Source of the DNA: an uncultured Collinsella sp.
GTDB lineage: Bacteria; Actinomycetota; Coriobacteriia; Coriobacteriales; Coriobacteriaceae
Assembly (NCBI GenBank): GCA_902493375.1
Contig: CABUPH010000006.1
Coordinates: 1-64,000, forward strand
Direction: 5' to 3'
Length of the DNA: 64,000 nucleotides
Shown in pieces: positions 27,380-35,963 of the stretch. Numbering within the stretch: position 1 is the first letter of the stretch; each line of letters begins with the position of its first letter. Position numbers and translations under genes: made by a program. Under the pieces are notes generated by a model. The model was not told where the DNA came from and searched no databases. It saw only the letters and a list, made by a program, of their open reading frames with translations.

Positions 27380-28249
27380 CTACTGGGTATCCACGTAAAG
27401 GTCGAACCCGCCCTGCGGTGTGGTGTCGACCATGTCGGGCGCCTGTGAGTTAAAGCTCACGGGGACCATGCGCTTTGAGGCGCGGAAGCGCGTGCCGTCG
27501 GTGGCGACGGGCGGTTCATCGACCGTGAGCTCGTAGTCGCCAGGCTTGAGCTCGATGCCGTCACCAGCGGAATTGACGTATTGATACTCGTCAATCGTCT
27601 GCCCTTTGAGCGTGCGCCCCACGATGCGGATGAGCATTTGGCTGTCGCCGCGCGCGGTGTCCCACGTCGCGCCGTCCTTGACCTCGACCGACACATGTAC
27701 CGAGCGCGTACGACCGAGCGATTGCTCGACAGACATCTCGACCTTGGCGGCGTCTTTTCGCTGTTGTTCGACATGGCTCCAGACGTTTCCAATTACCGAG
27801 CATGCGATAACGCCGGCCATAAAGGCAATAAGGATGGGGCCGAGCGGCGAGCGACGTCCTGCATCTTCCTCGCGAGACAGATTGGGGCGACGTGTGGGTG
27901 CGGGCGCCTGAGCGCCCTGCGAGGGCACGTCGAGAATGCTGAAGGATGCCGTGCTGTCGGGGTCGATAGTGTGGCGCGGCTGCGGGGTCTTTGCCGGCGA
28001 GATCGACATGTCGGCTGGCTCGCCGAGCGTGGCCGTAGCGTCGGCCTTGGCCTCGTCTGCCTCGGCCTGGGCCCAGGCTTGTTCGAAGGTCAGGGGCTCG
28101 ACGGGGTCGGAGGCAGCGTCCGAGTCGGCGGCGACGTCGTTGCCGGTCTCGTCCTCGTCGCTCGACACGTCACGCGGCGTGGGCTCGTCCCACTCCTCGT
28201 CCGGAGCCTCACCCTCGCTATACCACCATTCAAAGTTATCGATATCCAT
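27380..28249 (-). CDS. Membrane-anchored protein of unknown function
   Basis: Not recognised. The N-terminal 130 residues are acidic and low in complexity (many Asp, Glu, Ala, Pro), so probably disordered and cytoplasmic. One TM helix follows (LGPILIAFMAGVIACSVIGNVW), then a 130-residue C-terminal part rich in beta strands (VHVSVEVKDG, MLIRIVGRTLKG, GIELKPGDYELTVDEPP) that should lie outside. The topology suits a sensor or anti-sigma-like protein, but no signalling motif is seen. It is monocistronic; it starts before the 65-bp palindrome. Confidence 0.7.
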   Translation of the reverse strand: MDIDNFEWWYSEGEAPDEEWDEPTPRDVSSDEDETGNDVAADSDAASDPVEPLTFEQAWAQAEADEAKADATATLGEPADMSISPAKTPQPRHTIDPDSTASFSILDVPSQGAQAPAPTRRPNLSREEDAGRRSPLGPILIAFMAGVIACSVIGNVWSHVEQQRKDAAKVEMSVEQSLGRTRSVHVSVEVKDGATWDTARGDSQMLIRIVGRTLKGQTIDEYQYVNSAGDGIELKPGDYELTVDEPPVATDGTRFRASKRMVPVSFNSQAPDMVDTTPQGGFDLYVDTQ

Positions 28250-28332
28250 ACGGGGCGCCCCTTAGGCCTCGCAAATAAACACTCGCTAGCCTTATACCCC
28301 CAGACAGCGCTGGAGCTCGCCGGCACAGACAG

Positions 28333-28401
28333 GAAAACCGTCACAACATTCGACGCTTTTCCTCGATTTCGAGATTTTCATCGAATGTTGTGACGGTTTG
28401 G
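28333..28401. repeat. 65-bp palindromic repeat, copy 1
   Basis: AAACCGTCACAACATTCG and its inverse complement CGAATGTTGTGACGGTTT enclose about 28 bases (ACGCTTTTCCTCGATTTCGA onward). A second copy at 33264-33331 differs by a single base in the body. It lies just downstream of the MerR gene. Confidence 0.85.
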
Positions 28402-28444
28402 GCAGCAGCTACACCACGAATGTGACGAAGGAGCAGCCCCCTTT

Positions 28445-29314
28445 TCACATCTGGAGGGCGACGGGGATTTGGATGCAGCAGAAGTCCTCTTGGTGAGACT
28501 CGTCGTAGCTCGTGGTATCGAGGTAGCAAAAGTCGAAAGCGTTGCCGATGGGCTGGAGCGCGTGTTTGTCCATGCAGGCGACGATGGCGCGGATACCCTC
28601 GGGCTCGTACGGCATGCCCCAGCGGCTCATGCACAGGTACGTGCCCTCGGGCAGTACCTCGACGCCAATCTCTGCCAGCTCGGCAGGATCGCTCGGCAGT
28701 ATTACCTCGGCACCGCGCGGCAGCACGGCAAAGGAGCCGGCACCGGCGATGGGGTCGTCGGAATGCAGTGCCTCGCGACGCAGCATGGCGCCCCAACCGC
28801 GCATGGGGCGCGTGCCCGTCAGCGCACGCATGCGCAAAATCGCGCGCATAAGCGTGGGGTGCAGCATCGAACGGCCGCGCTCGATATCGCCCGGAAACTC
28901 CTCGAAGAGCACGTAACGACGCTCAAACTGCTTGAGCTCCGGCTTCCCCTCGCGCTCACGCCAATAGACCGCCTCGTCGTAAAAGCTCAGGCGCTCCTGC
29001 ACACTGGCGCGCTCGGCATTAAGCCCGGCAATCTTCTCGTCGAGCGCCTGCACCCGCGAGCGCAGGTGCTCGGTCATCTCTCCAATGTCGAACGTCGAGG
29101 TCAGGCGATCGATTTCGTCGAGCTCCAGTCCCAAGTCGCGCAACATGCAGATCAGACGCATGAGCGGAATCTACGTGGGCGAATAGAAACGGTAGCCTTT
29201 TTCGTTAACCACGGCGGGTTTAAACAGACCGATCTTGTCGTAGTAGATGAGCGTTTGGCGCGAAACGTTAAACAAGCTCGCCATCTCGCTAATCGCATAC
29301 ATACCCGTCTGCAT
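28445..29314 (-). pseudogene. MerR-family regulator interrupted by one in-frame TAG
   Basis: MerR-type activator with an N-terminal HTH (YAISEMASLFNVSRQTLIYYDKIGLFKPA, in part) and a C-terminal effector domain of GyrI-like look. The frame is continuous through GYRFYSPT-TAG-IPLMRLICMLRDLG: the stop at 29171-29173 stands where homologues have Gln (YSPTQ), so a CAG to TAG change is the simplest cause. Everything after it remains well preserved for 240 codons. Start 29314 follows GGGAGG. Adjacent to ubiX at the end of the aromatic-acid cluster, it may have been its regulator. A reinitiated C-terminal product or stop read-through is possible. Confidence 0.85.
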
Positions 29315-29405
29315 AAGTCCTCCCGACACATCCTTTGACGCGAAAAGCCCGCCGCCCACAGGGGCAGCGGGTTCAAACACTACTCGCATCCTACCCTAAA
29401 GATGC

Positions 29406-29984
29406 CTATGACCAGCGCTTATAGTTTGCACATGACACGCCGACGGCCTCGAGTGCCTTAGCGGCGATGTGATGCACCGCCTCGTCGAGCGTGGCGGGGC
29501 CGTTATAAAACGTGAGCATGGGCGGCATGAGTATGACACCCGGCACGCGCGCCAAGCGCGCCATGTTGTCGACATGGATCGCACTGAAGGGCGTCTCGCG
29601 CACCATGAGCACCAGGCGGCGTTGCTCTTTCATCTGCACGTCAGCCGCACGCAGCAACAGGTTTTCGCTGTAGCCACTCGCGATGCCGGCGAGCGTCTTC
29701 ATGGAGCAGGGCGCCACAATCATGCCGTCGACCGGGTAGGTTCCGCTTGCGATGGCGGCGCCGATGTTCTTATTGTCGTAGACCACATCGGCGTACGCGG
29801 CAAACTCGTCGAGCGTCATGCCGAGCTCCTGCTCGATGGTGATCTCTCCCCCGCTCGTGACGACAAGCGCCGACTCGGCGCCGGCCTGGCGCAGGCATTT
29901 GAGGCACTCAAGGCCCAGCGCGGCGCCACTGGCGCCAGACACGCCAACGACAATGCGACGGGGACGAAAAGAAGACTCAGGCAT
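29406..29984 (-). CDS. ubiX: Flavin prenyltransferase
   Basis: Makes prenylated FMN (prFMN), the cofactor of UbiD decarboxylases, from FMN and dimethylallyl (pyro)phosphate. Visible family motifs: VGVSGASGAALG for FMN phosphate, IVAPCSMKTLAGIASG, and VLMVRETPFSAIHVDNM carrying the catalytic Ser/Arg region, then PGVILMPPMLTFYN. 192 residues, full length. It follows ubiD after a gap of 33 bases, so cofactor and enzyme are made together. Confidence 0.95.
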   Translation of the reverse strand: MPESSFRPRRIVVGVSGASGAALGLECLKCLRQAGAESALVVTSGGEITIEQELGMTLDEFAAYADVVYDNKNIGAAIASGTYPVDGMIVAPCSMKTLAGIASGYSENLLLRAADVQMKEQRRLVLMVRETPFSAIHVDNMARLARVPGVILMPPMLTFYNGPATLDEAVHHIAAKALEAVGVSCANYKRWS

Positions 29985-30017
29985 GACAACTCCTTAGTTA
30001 CTTGGCAGGGCTACTTA

Positions 30018-31505
30018 CTAGAGGGCAAGCTCGGCGGCCCACTTGTCCTTGTCGATCTCCATGAACTGCGAGCGGATGAAGTTCTTCTTGAGGTTGAACG
30101 GGACCGTGCAGTCGAAGATGGCCTTGCAGGCGATGCCGTGCTCGCGGATCGAAGGATCGAACGCGGGGTCGTTGGACGGATCGAGCACGTGGCAGTGGCA
30201 ACCGGGGATGGTGATGAGGTCCACGTCGGCCTGGAAGCGCGTGGTCATGGCCCACATCACGTCGCTCATATCGAAGATGTCGACGTCCTCGTCGACCAGG
30301 ATCACATGCTTGAGCTCGGAGAAGGCCGAGAAGGCGAGCATGGCGGCGTTGCGCTGACGGCCCTCGTCATTCTTGCTCGACTTCTTGAACTGCATGATGG
30401 CAACGAACTTGCCGCCGCCGCAGGGAGCAGCGTGGACGTTGAGCAGACGGCCCGGGATAGCGGTCTCGACCATCTTGTAGATGGAAGCCTCGGTGGGGAT
30501 TCCGGCCATGGACACGTGCTCGTGCGAAGGACCGATGCAGCTCTCCATGATGGGGTTGACGCGCGTGGTGACGGCGGTGATCTTGATCACTGGGCAGACC
30601 TTGGCGCCTCCGGTGTAGCCGGGGAACTCGGGCATGGCGTAGCCGTGGCCATTGACGTCCTCGTTGATGGTCTCGTCGTGCATGAGGTAGCCCTCGAGCA
30701 CGTACTCGGCGTTGGCGATGCACTTCTGCGGAACGGTGACGCAATCGGCGAGCTCGACGGCATGGCCGCGCAGGGCGCCGGCGATCTGCAGCTCGTTAAA
30801 GCCGAGCGGCGTGGTGGGAGCCTCGAAGCCGCAGCACATGTACACGGCGGGGTCCAGGCCAATGGAGATGGAGATAGGCATGTCCTCGCCGCGCTGGCAG
30901 TACTCGTCAAAGAACGCGCCCAGGTGACGGCTGCCCGGGGTGATCCACATGGCGAGCTTGTCCTTGTCGACGCAGGAGAAACGGTGGATGGTCACGTCGG
31001 ACTGGGTGCCATCGGGGCTCGTGCCGTAGGCGAGGCCCATGGTGATGTAGGGGCCGCCGTCGACGGGCGTGTTGGTGGGAGCGGGAACGATCTTGCGCAG
31101 GTCGAAGCCCTCGTCGGTCGCCTTGTACACGACCTCCTGGCAGTCGACGTGCTTGCCCTCGGCGATCTGCTCAGGGGCAATCAGGTTCTCGAAACGCTTG
31201 CCGATCTCGAGACCCAGGTGCTCCTCGTCCAGGTCGAGCAGGGCGGCAACGCGCTTGCGGCTGGCGAGCATGCCGATGCAGACCTTGGCGTCGTCAAAGC
31301 CCTTGACGTTGTTGAAGACCATCGCCGGACCCTCTTTGGTCGGGCGCATGACGGTGCCGCCGGCGCCAACGTGACGGTAGACGCCCGAGACCTCGGCATC
31401 GGGATCAACCTGGGTGTCGGTCTCGAGCAGCTGGCCCGGCATCTCGCGCAAAAAGTCGAGCGCGGAACGCAGGTCGTGGATCTGGGAAGCATCGGTAGTG
31501 GACAT
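30018..31505 (-). CDS. UbiD-family aromatic acid decarboxylase
   Basis: prFMN-dependent reversible decarboxylase. The active-site stretch is visible: the Arg/Glu region followed by CIANAEYVLEGYL and later PEFPGYTGGAKVCP, where the catalytic Glu lies before the GYTGG. The length (495) and the context with a UbiX and an LpdD-like protein match hydroxybenzoate/gallate-type decarboxylases (LpdC-like) more than the ubiquinone-pathway UbiD. Start 31505 is preceded by GAAAGGAG. A hairpin (CCCGGCGGC / GCCGCTGGG) lies in the 150-bp leader after the transporter gene. The exact substrate is not readable from sequence. Confidence 0.92.
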   Translation of the reverse strand: MSTTDASQIHDLRSALDFLREMPGQLLETDTQVDPDAEVSGVYRHVGAGGTVMRPTKEGPAMVFNNVKGFDDAKVCIGMLASRKRVAALLDLDEEHLGLEIGKRFENLIAPEQIAEGKHVDCQEVVYKATDEGFDLRKIVPAPTNTPVDGGPYITMGLAYGTSPDGTQSDVTIHRFSCVDKDKLAMWITPGSRHLGAFFDEYCQRGEDMPISISIGLDPAVYMCCGFEAPTTPLGFNELQIAGALRGHAVELADCVTVPQKCIANAEYVLEGYLMHDETINEDVNGHGYAMPEFPGYTGGAKVCPVIKITAVTTRVNPIMESCIGPSHEHVSMAGIPTEASIYKMVETAIPGRLLNVHAAPCGGGKFVAIMQFKKSSKNDEGRQRNAAMLAFSAFSELKHVILVDEDVDIFDMSDVMWAMTTRFQADVDLITIPGCHCHVLDPSNDPAFDPSIREHGIACKAIFDCTVPFNLKKNFIRSQFMEIDKDKWAAELAL

Positions 31506-31530
31506 GGCGTGCTCCTTTCGGGAGAGAGCC

Positions 31531-31558
31531 CAGCGGCGGGATGCCGCCGGGCGGGTTT
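31531..31558 (-). promoter_or_regulatory. Hairpin in the ubiD leader
   Basis: CCCGGCGGCATCCCGCCGCTGGG on the minus strand, about 30 bases before ubiD and without a T-run; could be an mRNA processing or stabilising hairpin between the transporter and decarboxylase genes. Confidence 0.4.
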
Positions 31559-31655
31559 ATGTTTGAGAGACGGGGCGCCCGTTGGATGAGTGCCCTGCTC
31601 AAATCGGGCATTCAGCTAAGCCCGAGCGGTGGGCCAAACCCAAGCGCTCGACCGC

Positions 31656-33113
31656 TTACATCAGGCCAAAGAGGTGGAACCAGGCGGCCTCGACCAGCAC
31701 GACGATAAAGACGACCGCGGTAAGGGGGATGCCCATGCGCATGGCCTCTTTGGAGGTGTAGCCGCCGGCGTCCTTGCCTTCGCCGATAAGGATCGGCAGG
31801 TTATGGAACGGCAGGATGTAGTGGATGTTGATGGACGTGAAAACGATGAGCGCCACGGCGAGCGGGCTCACGCTGGAGCCGGCCGCAAAGCTGATGAACG
31901 CCGGCACGCACACGCCGAGCACGGCCATGACCGAGCCCATGAACATGTGGATGATCATGGAGAGCGCGGCGACAAGCAGGGCGAACAGGAAGATGTTCTC
32001 GGGCACGGAGCTGGGGAGCACGACGTCGGCGATCCAGGCGTTCATACCGGTGGCGCCGCCCACGGAGCCCACGGCCATGGCAGCCGTCAGGAACATGAGG
32101 GACTTGATGTCGACGGCGTTCCAGCTGGCGGGGGTGAGGACTTCGCCGACGATGGGCATGGCGAGCGCGACGCCGATGGCCAGAGTGACCCAGCCGATGT
32201 AGTCGCCCGAGACGGTGAGCCACAGCGCGATGGCGATGACGAGCCACACGATGGTGCGGATTTCCTTGACGGAGAGCTTGCCGAGCGCGGCCTGCTTGGC
32301 CACGATCTGCTCGCGATCGTAGGCGAGCTCCTTGCTGGGCTTAAAGAGGAAGAGGCCCAGGAACAGGGTGCACAGCAGCGCGACCAGCATAGGCACGCTC
32401 ATGTACAGGAACCAGTCGACGAAGGACGGGCTCATGCCGCCGGCCTCGGCGCTGTACTGCGCAACGAGCGGGTTGAGCGTGGAATCGCCCGTCAGGAAAA
32501 ACATGGAGCCCGGGGCGGCAGCGGCAAACACGAGGAAGCCGAGCTTGCCCCTGTCGTCGTCACCGTAGCCGGCGGACTCGGCGATGACCGAGACGACGGC
32601 GAGAATGAGGAAGGCGCGGGGGAACGGATGCGGGATCAGCAGCGACAGCACAAAGGTGAGCGCAAAGATCGAGATGATGAGCGACTTGGCGTCGCGCACG
32701 AACTTGAGCATGAACGCGTAGGCGATGCGCTCGCCCAGGCCCGACTCCTTGACCGCGCTGGCGATGAGGTAGGCGCCGATGACGAGCCACATGGTAGCCT
32801 TGGTCCACGAGCTAAACGTGGAGGCGACCGTCGCCGAGATGCTCGCAGCGCCCGTGTCATCCACGCACACCTTAAACAGAACGAGCAGTGCGCAGTAGAG
32901 CAGGCCCACAAAGCCCGGCTGTGCCACGCCACATGCCCAGAACACCACCGTGGCGAGCGTCAGTGCCAGACAGGTCTGACCGCCGACCGTGAGCTCGACC
33001 GTCGAGCTCAGCTCCGCCAAAGGAAGAAACTTCACCAGCAAAAAGACAACGATACCCAGCACAAAGCCAATTTCGCGCTTGGTGATCTTAAACGCCTTCT
33101 TTTCCGCTTCCAT
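31656..33113 (-). CDS. DASS/SLC13-type anion transporter
   Basis: Secondary transporter of the divalent-anion:Na+ symporter family with about 11-12 TM helices. The helix-turn features SMFFLTGDSTLNPL and FTSINIHYILPFHNLPILIG resemble the paired substrate-binding motifs of this family. 485 residues. It is second in the cluster after the LpdD-Idi gene and immediately before ubiD, so it most likely imports the aromatic or carboxylic acid that UbiD acts on (inference from context). A direct substrate assignment is not possible. Confidence 0.85.
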   Translation of the reverse strand: MEAEKKAFKITKREIGFVLGIVVFLLVKFLPLAELSSTVELTVGGQTCLALTLATVVFWACGVAQPGFVGLLYCALLVLFKVCVDDTGAASISATVASTFSSWTKATMWLVIGAYLIASAVKESGLGERIAYAFMLKFVRDAKSLIISIFALTFVLSLLIPHPFPRAFLILAVVSVIAESAGYGDDDRGKLGFLVFAAAAPGSMFFLTGDSTLNPLVAQYSAEAGGMSPSFVDWFLYMSVPMLVALLCTLFLGLFLFKPSKELAYDREQIVAKQAALGKLSVKEIRTIVWLVIAIALWLTVSGDYIGWVTLAIGVALAMPIVGEVLTPASWNAVDIKSLMFLTAAMAVGSVGGATGMNAWIADVVLPSSVPENIFLFALLVAALSMIIHMFMGSVMAVLGVCVPAFISFAAGSSVSPLAVALIVFTSINIHYILPFHNLPILIGEGKDAGGYTSKEAMRMGIPLTAVVFIVVLVEAAWFHLFGLM

Positions 33114-33263
33114 CTCCCCACCTTTCTTGTTGGGGGCGCTCCGAATTCGCAGCCACGTTGCCGCTTAAAAAGGGGCGCCCGTTATCGGACACCCCTTACG
33201 TTGCGCTGTGTTGCGGCAATACAGTCAAGCGAGATTTTTGGGTGAGAAGCGATCCTCTGGACA

Positions 33264-33331
33264 AAAACCGTCACAACATTCGACGCTTTTCCTCGATTTC
33301 GAGATTTTCACCGAATGTTGTGACGGTTTGG
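33264..33331. repeat. 65-bp palindromic repeat, copy 2
   Basis: Same arms as at 28333 (AAACCGTCACAACATTCG / CGAATGTTGTGACGGTTT) with one base change. It sits between the LpdD-Idi gene and the transporter gene and is followed at once by a GACAAAGGG-type palindrome (33331-33362). Confidence 0.85.
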
Positions 33332-33355
33332 ATGTGACAAAGGGGCTGTCCGATG

Positions 33356-34303
33356 TCACATAGCAAGGGCCGTGCGGATGGATGGGTCGCTGAGGGCCTC
33401 GCGGAGCCAGGGGGCCAGCTGCTCGGGGTGACCCTGCAGGTAGCCTTTGAGCTCGGACGGGGCCACGCGACGCACCTCCGAGATCTCCTCTTGGTTGATA
33501 TGCAGCTCGCCCGGCTCAACATGGGTTGCGAACACCTCGCACCATTCACACTCGCAGCGGCCGTCGCCGTGGTCCTCGCGGTACGCCACGTGTCCGAGGT
33601 GCTTGAGCTGATCGGGCTTGCGCGTAATGCCAAGCTCTTCGTTGATGCGACGCGCCGTGGCGGCCGCGACGTCTTCCCCGGGGAGCGGATGGCCGGCGCA
33701 GCTATCGGCCAGCACCCCGCCCCACAGGCGCTTGAGTGGACTGCGGCGACAGAGCAGCAGGCGCGCGTCTTCGCCCCGGCCCTCGACCAAAAGCGTCAGA
33801 AATGCCTGATGCAGGATGCCCTCGCCGGTATGGGCCTCGATGCGGTCGACGGGGCCAAGCGCCTCGCCGGTCGCGGCATCGACCGCCACGACCTCGGCGC
33901 CGGCGCCACCCTCATCCCAGCCGGCGCGCAGGATACGGGCCGCGGCCTCCTCGAGCGCGACGATGAGCTCCTTGGTGGTGTTGAGCACGCGCTGCAGGTC
34001 GTCCTTGCTCGCCTGCTCAACATGAAAACCCGTGCTTGCAACTACCGGCACGCCAAAGCGCGTGGCCAGCGCCGCCGCGATATCGTGCGCCGGAATCTCG
34101 TCTCGATGGCACGGAACGGCCAGGATGCTCACCGTCGCCGTACGGCCAGGCTCAGGGCGCGGAATGGCCTGCGCCGTGGCACCCAGATGCGCGTACTCCG
34201 GCGAGCAGGCGTACACCACCACGCCTCGCGGTGTCACCGTCAGCTGGGCCTCGAGCGCAAACTTGCCCTCGCCCACTGCGACCTTTGTCGTGTGCATACC
34301 CAT
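33356..34303 (-). CDS. LpdD-like domain fused to isopentenyl-diphosphate isomerase
   Basis: Two parts. Residues 1-125 resemble LpdD-type proteins that accompany UbiD decarboxylases (TKVAVGEGKFALEAQ, HLGATAQAIPRPEPGRTATVSIL, GFHVEQAS); this reading is from family memory. Residues 135-315 are a type 1 IPP isomerase: HQAFLTLL, Nudix-like box GHPLPGE...INEELGI (204-226) with the catalytic Cys in SCAGHP and the acidic metal/catalytic segment ECEWCEVF (251-258). Idi makes dimethylallyl diphosphate, the prenyl source for UbiX. Start 34303 follows AGGAGATCCC; 315 residues. It heads the transporter-ubiD-ubiX cluster. Confidence 0.8.
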   Translation of the reverse strand: MGMHTTKVAVGEGKFALEAQLTVTPRGVVVYACSPEYAHLGATAQAIPRPEPGRTATVSILAVPCHRDEIPAHDIAAALATRFGVPVVASTGFHVEQASKDDLQRVLNTTKELIVALEEAAARILRAGWDEGGAGAEVVAVDAATGEALGPVDRIEAHTGEGILHQAFLTLLVEGRGEDARLLLCRRSPLKRLWGGVLADSCAGHPLPGEDVAAATARRINEELGITRKPDQLKHLGHVAYREDHGDGRCECEWCEVFATHVEPGELHINQEEISEVRRVAPSELKGYLQGHPEQLAPWLREALSDPSIRTALAM

Positions 34304-34379
34304 GGGATCTCCTGTCGCCCGCGATGTACCTGAGACCATCTTCGCCTGTATTGCGACTATACAGGCAAGCGCAGCCTGC

Positions 34380-34407
34380 GACAAAGGGACGATCTCTTTG
34401 TCACATT
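34380..34407. repeat. GACAAAGGG-type palindrome between divergent genes
   Basis: GACAAAGGGA...TCTCTTTGTCAC in the 160-bp gap between the LpdD-Idi and MFS genes, where both promoters must lie. One of six related palindromes in the window. Confidence 0.6.
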
Positions 34408-34464
34408 CTGTTAGAGTTGCAGGGATTGAATCCCGCTTATTCATGCGACATTGGAGTGACAACC

Positions 34465-35700
34465 TTGACCGCCGCAACCACGCCTAAAAGTAAGCCAACC
34501 GCCGCCGCGCTCTCCCCCGCGCGCACCAAGCTCTGCCTGGCGCTGCTCGTGCTGTTGGGCTTTTCGCTCGGCTGCTCGGAGTTCGTAGTTATCGGCATCG
34601 AGAGCGACTTGGCAACGGAACTCGGCATCTCGCTTGCCACTGCGGGCCAGCTCATCAGCGTGTTCGCGCTCGTCTACGCTATCGCCACGCCGGTGCTTGC
34701 GCTCAGCACGGGGCGATTCCGCCGCTACCAGCTGCTCGTGTGCTACAGCATCGTCTTTGTGCTCGGCAACCTGGTCATGGCGTTGGCGCCCAACTTCCAG
34801 GTGCTGTTTATCTCGCGCACCATCCTGGGCTCCGTCTCGGGCGCACTGCTCGCCGTGGGCGTGACGTACATCCCCGAGCTGCTGTCCCCGCAGCAAACTT
34901 CGCTTGCCATCTCGGTAGTATATGGTGCGTTTTCCGTGGCAATGGTCTTTGTCACTTCGATCGGCAAGTTTGTAGCCGACACGCTTGATTGGCATGTAGC
35001 AATGTACGGCACGCTGACCTTTGCCGTTCTGATCTGCGGAGCGCTCGTGGCGTTTATGCCGCGCGCTGGGCAAACCGACGAGCCTGCCACCTTTCGCGAG
35101 CAGGCGGGACTTCTGCGCGAACCGAGCATCATCACCGGCATGCTCATCTTTTTGTTTGGCGTGGGGTCGGTCTACGTTTTCTACGGCTACGTGACGCCTT
35201 ATCTTGAGCAGGTGCTGGGCATGGGCACGGTCGAAGCCAGTACCACGCTTATGGCCTACGGCGTGTTCTGCCTGATCTCGAACATCCTGGGCGGATGGAT
35301 CGATGCGCGCTTTGGTATGAAGGCGCTGCTTGTGACGTTTGTGCTGCAGGCTGCGGCGTTACTCGGGCTGTTTGCTGTGGGCGGCACCATGCCGCTCGCG
35401 CTGGTCTTTGTTTTTAGCTTGGCGCTGCTCATGTACCTGTTCTCGGTATCGTGCATCACGCACTTTATGGACGTGGCACGCAGCCGCCATCCCAAGTCGA
35501 TGGTACTCGCAAGTTCGGTGGAGCCCATGGCGTTTAACGTCGGCATCTCGTTTGGCACCGCAGTGGGCGGCGCCGCGGTAAGCAGCGTTGGCATTGCGCA
35601 CGTGGGCGCCGTGGGCGCCGCGTTCTCGCTTGTGGCCTGGGCGCTCACGCTGGTGACGATTAAGTTGGCTCGCTGGGAGCGCAAGCGGGCGCAGGCGTAG
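34465..35700 (+). CDS. MFS transporter (sugar/drug efflux type)
   Basis: Twelve-TM major facilitator, most like the AraJ/YdhP-type exporters: GFSLGCSEFVVIGIESDLATELGIS at the start of the first helix (in part) and TGRFRRYQLLV in the 2-3 loop. 411 residues from the TTG at 34465, which has GGAG eight bases upstream; a GTG three codons earlier is the alternative. It ends only 7 bases before the duplicated 5' end of the phosphatase gene, so before the island arrived the two genes probably formed one transcript. Confidence 0.85.
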   Translation: MTAATTPKSKPTAAALSPARTKLCLALLVLLGFSLGCSEFVVIGIESDLATELGISLATAGQLISVFALVYAIATPVLALSTGRFRRYQLLVCYSIVFVLGNLVMALAPNFQVLFISRTILGSVSGALLAVGVTYIPELLSPQQTSLAISVVYGAFSVAMVFVTSIGKFVADTLDWHVAMYGTLTFAVLICGALVAFMPRAGQTDEPATFREQAGLLREPSIITGMLIFLFGVGSVYVFYGYVTPYLEQVLGMGTVEASTTLMAYGVFCLISNILGGWIDARFGMKALLVTFVLQAAALLGLFAVGGTMPLALVFVFSLALLMYLFSVSCITHFMDVARSRHPKSMVLASSVEPMAFNVGISFGTAVGGAAVSSVGIAHVGAVGAAFSLVAWALTLVTIKLARWERKRAQA

Positions 35701-35707
35701 GCGCAGA

Positions 35708-35792
35708 TGCGATACTCGAGCTTGATGATGGCGATCGAAAGGAAACCGCATATGCAACGCGTACTGTTTATCTGCCACGGCAATATCTGTCG
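35708..35792 (+). other. Left attachment site (attL) of the integrative element
   Basis: 85 bases that match 44936-45020 with only three differences; the first 55 bases are identical. The segment covers the RBS, start codon and first 14 codons of the phosphatase gene. The three differences are all third-codon-position changes (GTA/GTG, AAT/AAC, TGT/TGC). Confidence 0.9.
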
Positions 35793-35793
35793 A
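35752..35793 (+). pseudogene. Truncated 5' end of the phosphatase gene (14 codons)
   Basis: Begins MQRVLFICHGNIC, the N-terminus and phosphate loop of the low-molecular-weight phosphatase, then runs into element sequence. This is the by-product of integration; the intact copy is at 44980. Confidence 0.9.
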
Positions 35794-35846
35794 GGACAAC
35801 ATAACCGCTGATTATCAGGCGTATTAACCATTCAAATCATCTGACC

Positions 35847-35864
35847 TACTACCTTTTTACTACT
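35847..35864 (+). repeat. Integrase arm-type repeat, left
   Basis: TACTACCTTTTTACTACT, matched at the right end by TACTACGTTTTTACTACT (44722-44739) with one change. Placement about 55 bases inside each end suits arm-type integrase binding sites. Confidence 0.6.
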
Positions 35865-35963
35865 CATAGAGGCTCAGGCACGACAGGCCAGATGGTTCCG
35901 CTTTTCACAACAGCCTACTTTTTCGACCGTTCAACAGGTCAGTAGATTAAATAGCTTATCAGC

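Noticed and set aside
28445..29389. Two separate genes (short HTH protein and effector protein)
   Set aside because: Both parts are in the same frame, divided only by one TAG where the family has Gln, so one broken gene explains them better.
35708..35792. tRNA-gene attachment site for the element
   Set aside because: The duplicated segment contains protein-coding sequence with in-frame synonymous changes and no cloverleaf; the target is the phosphatase gene.
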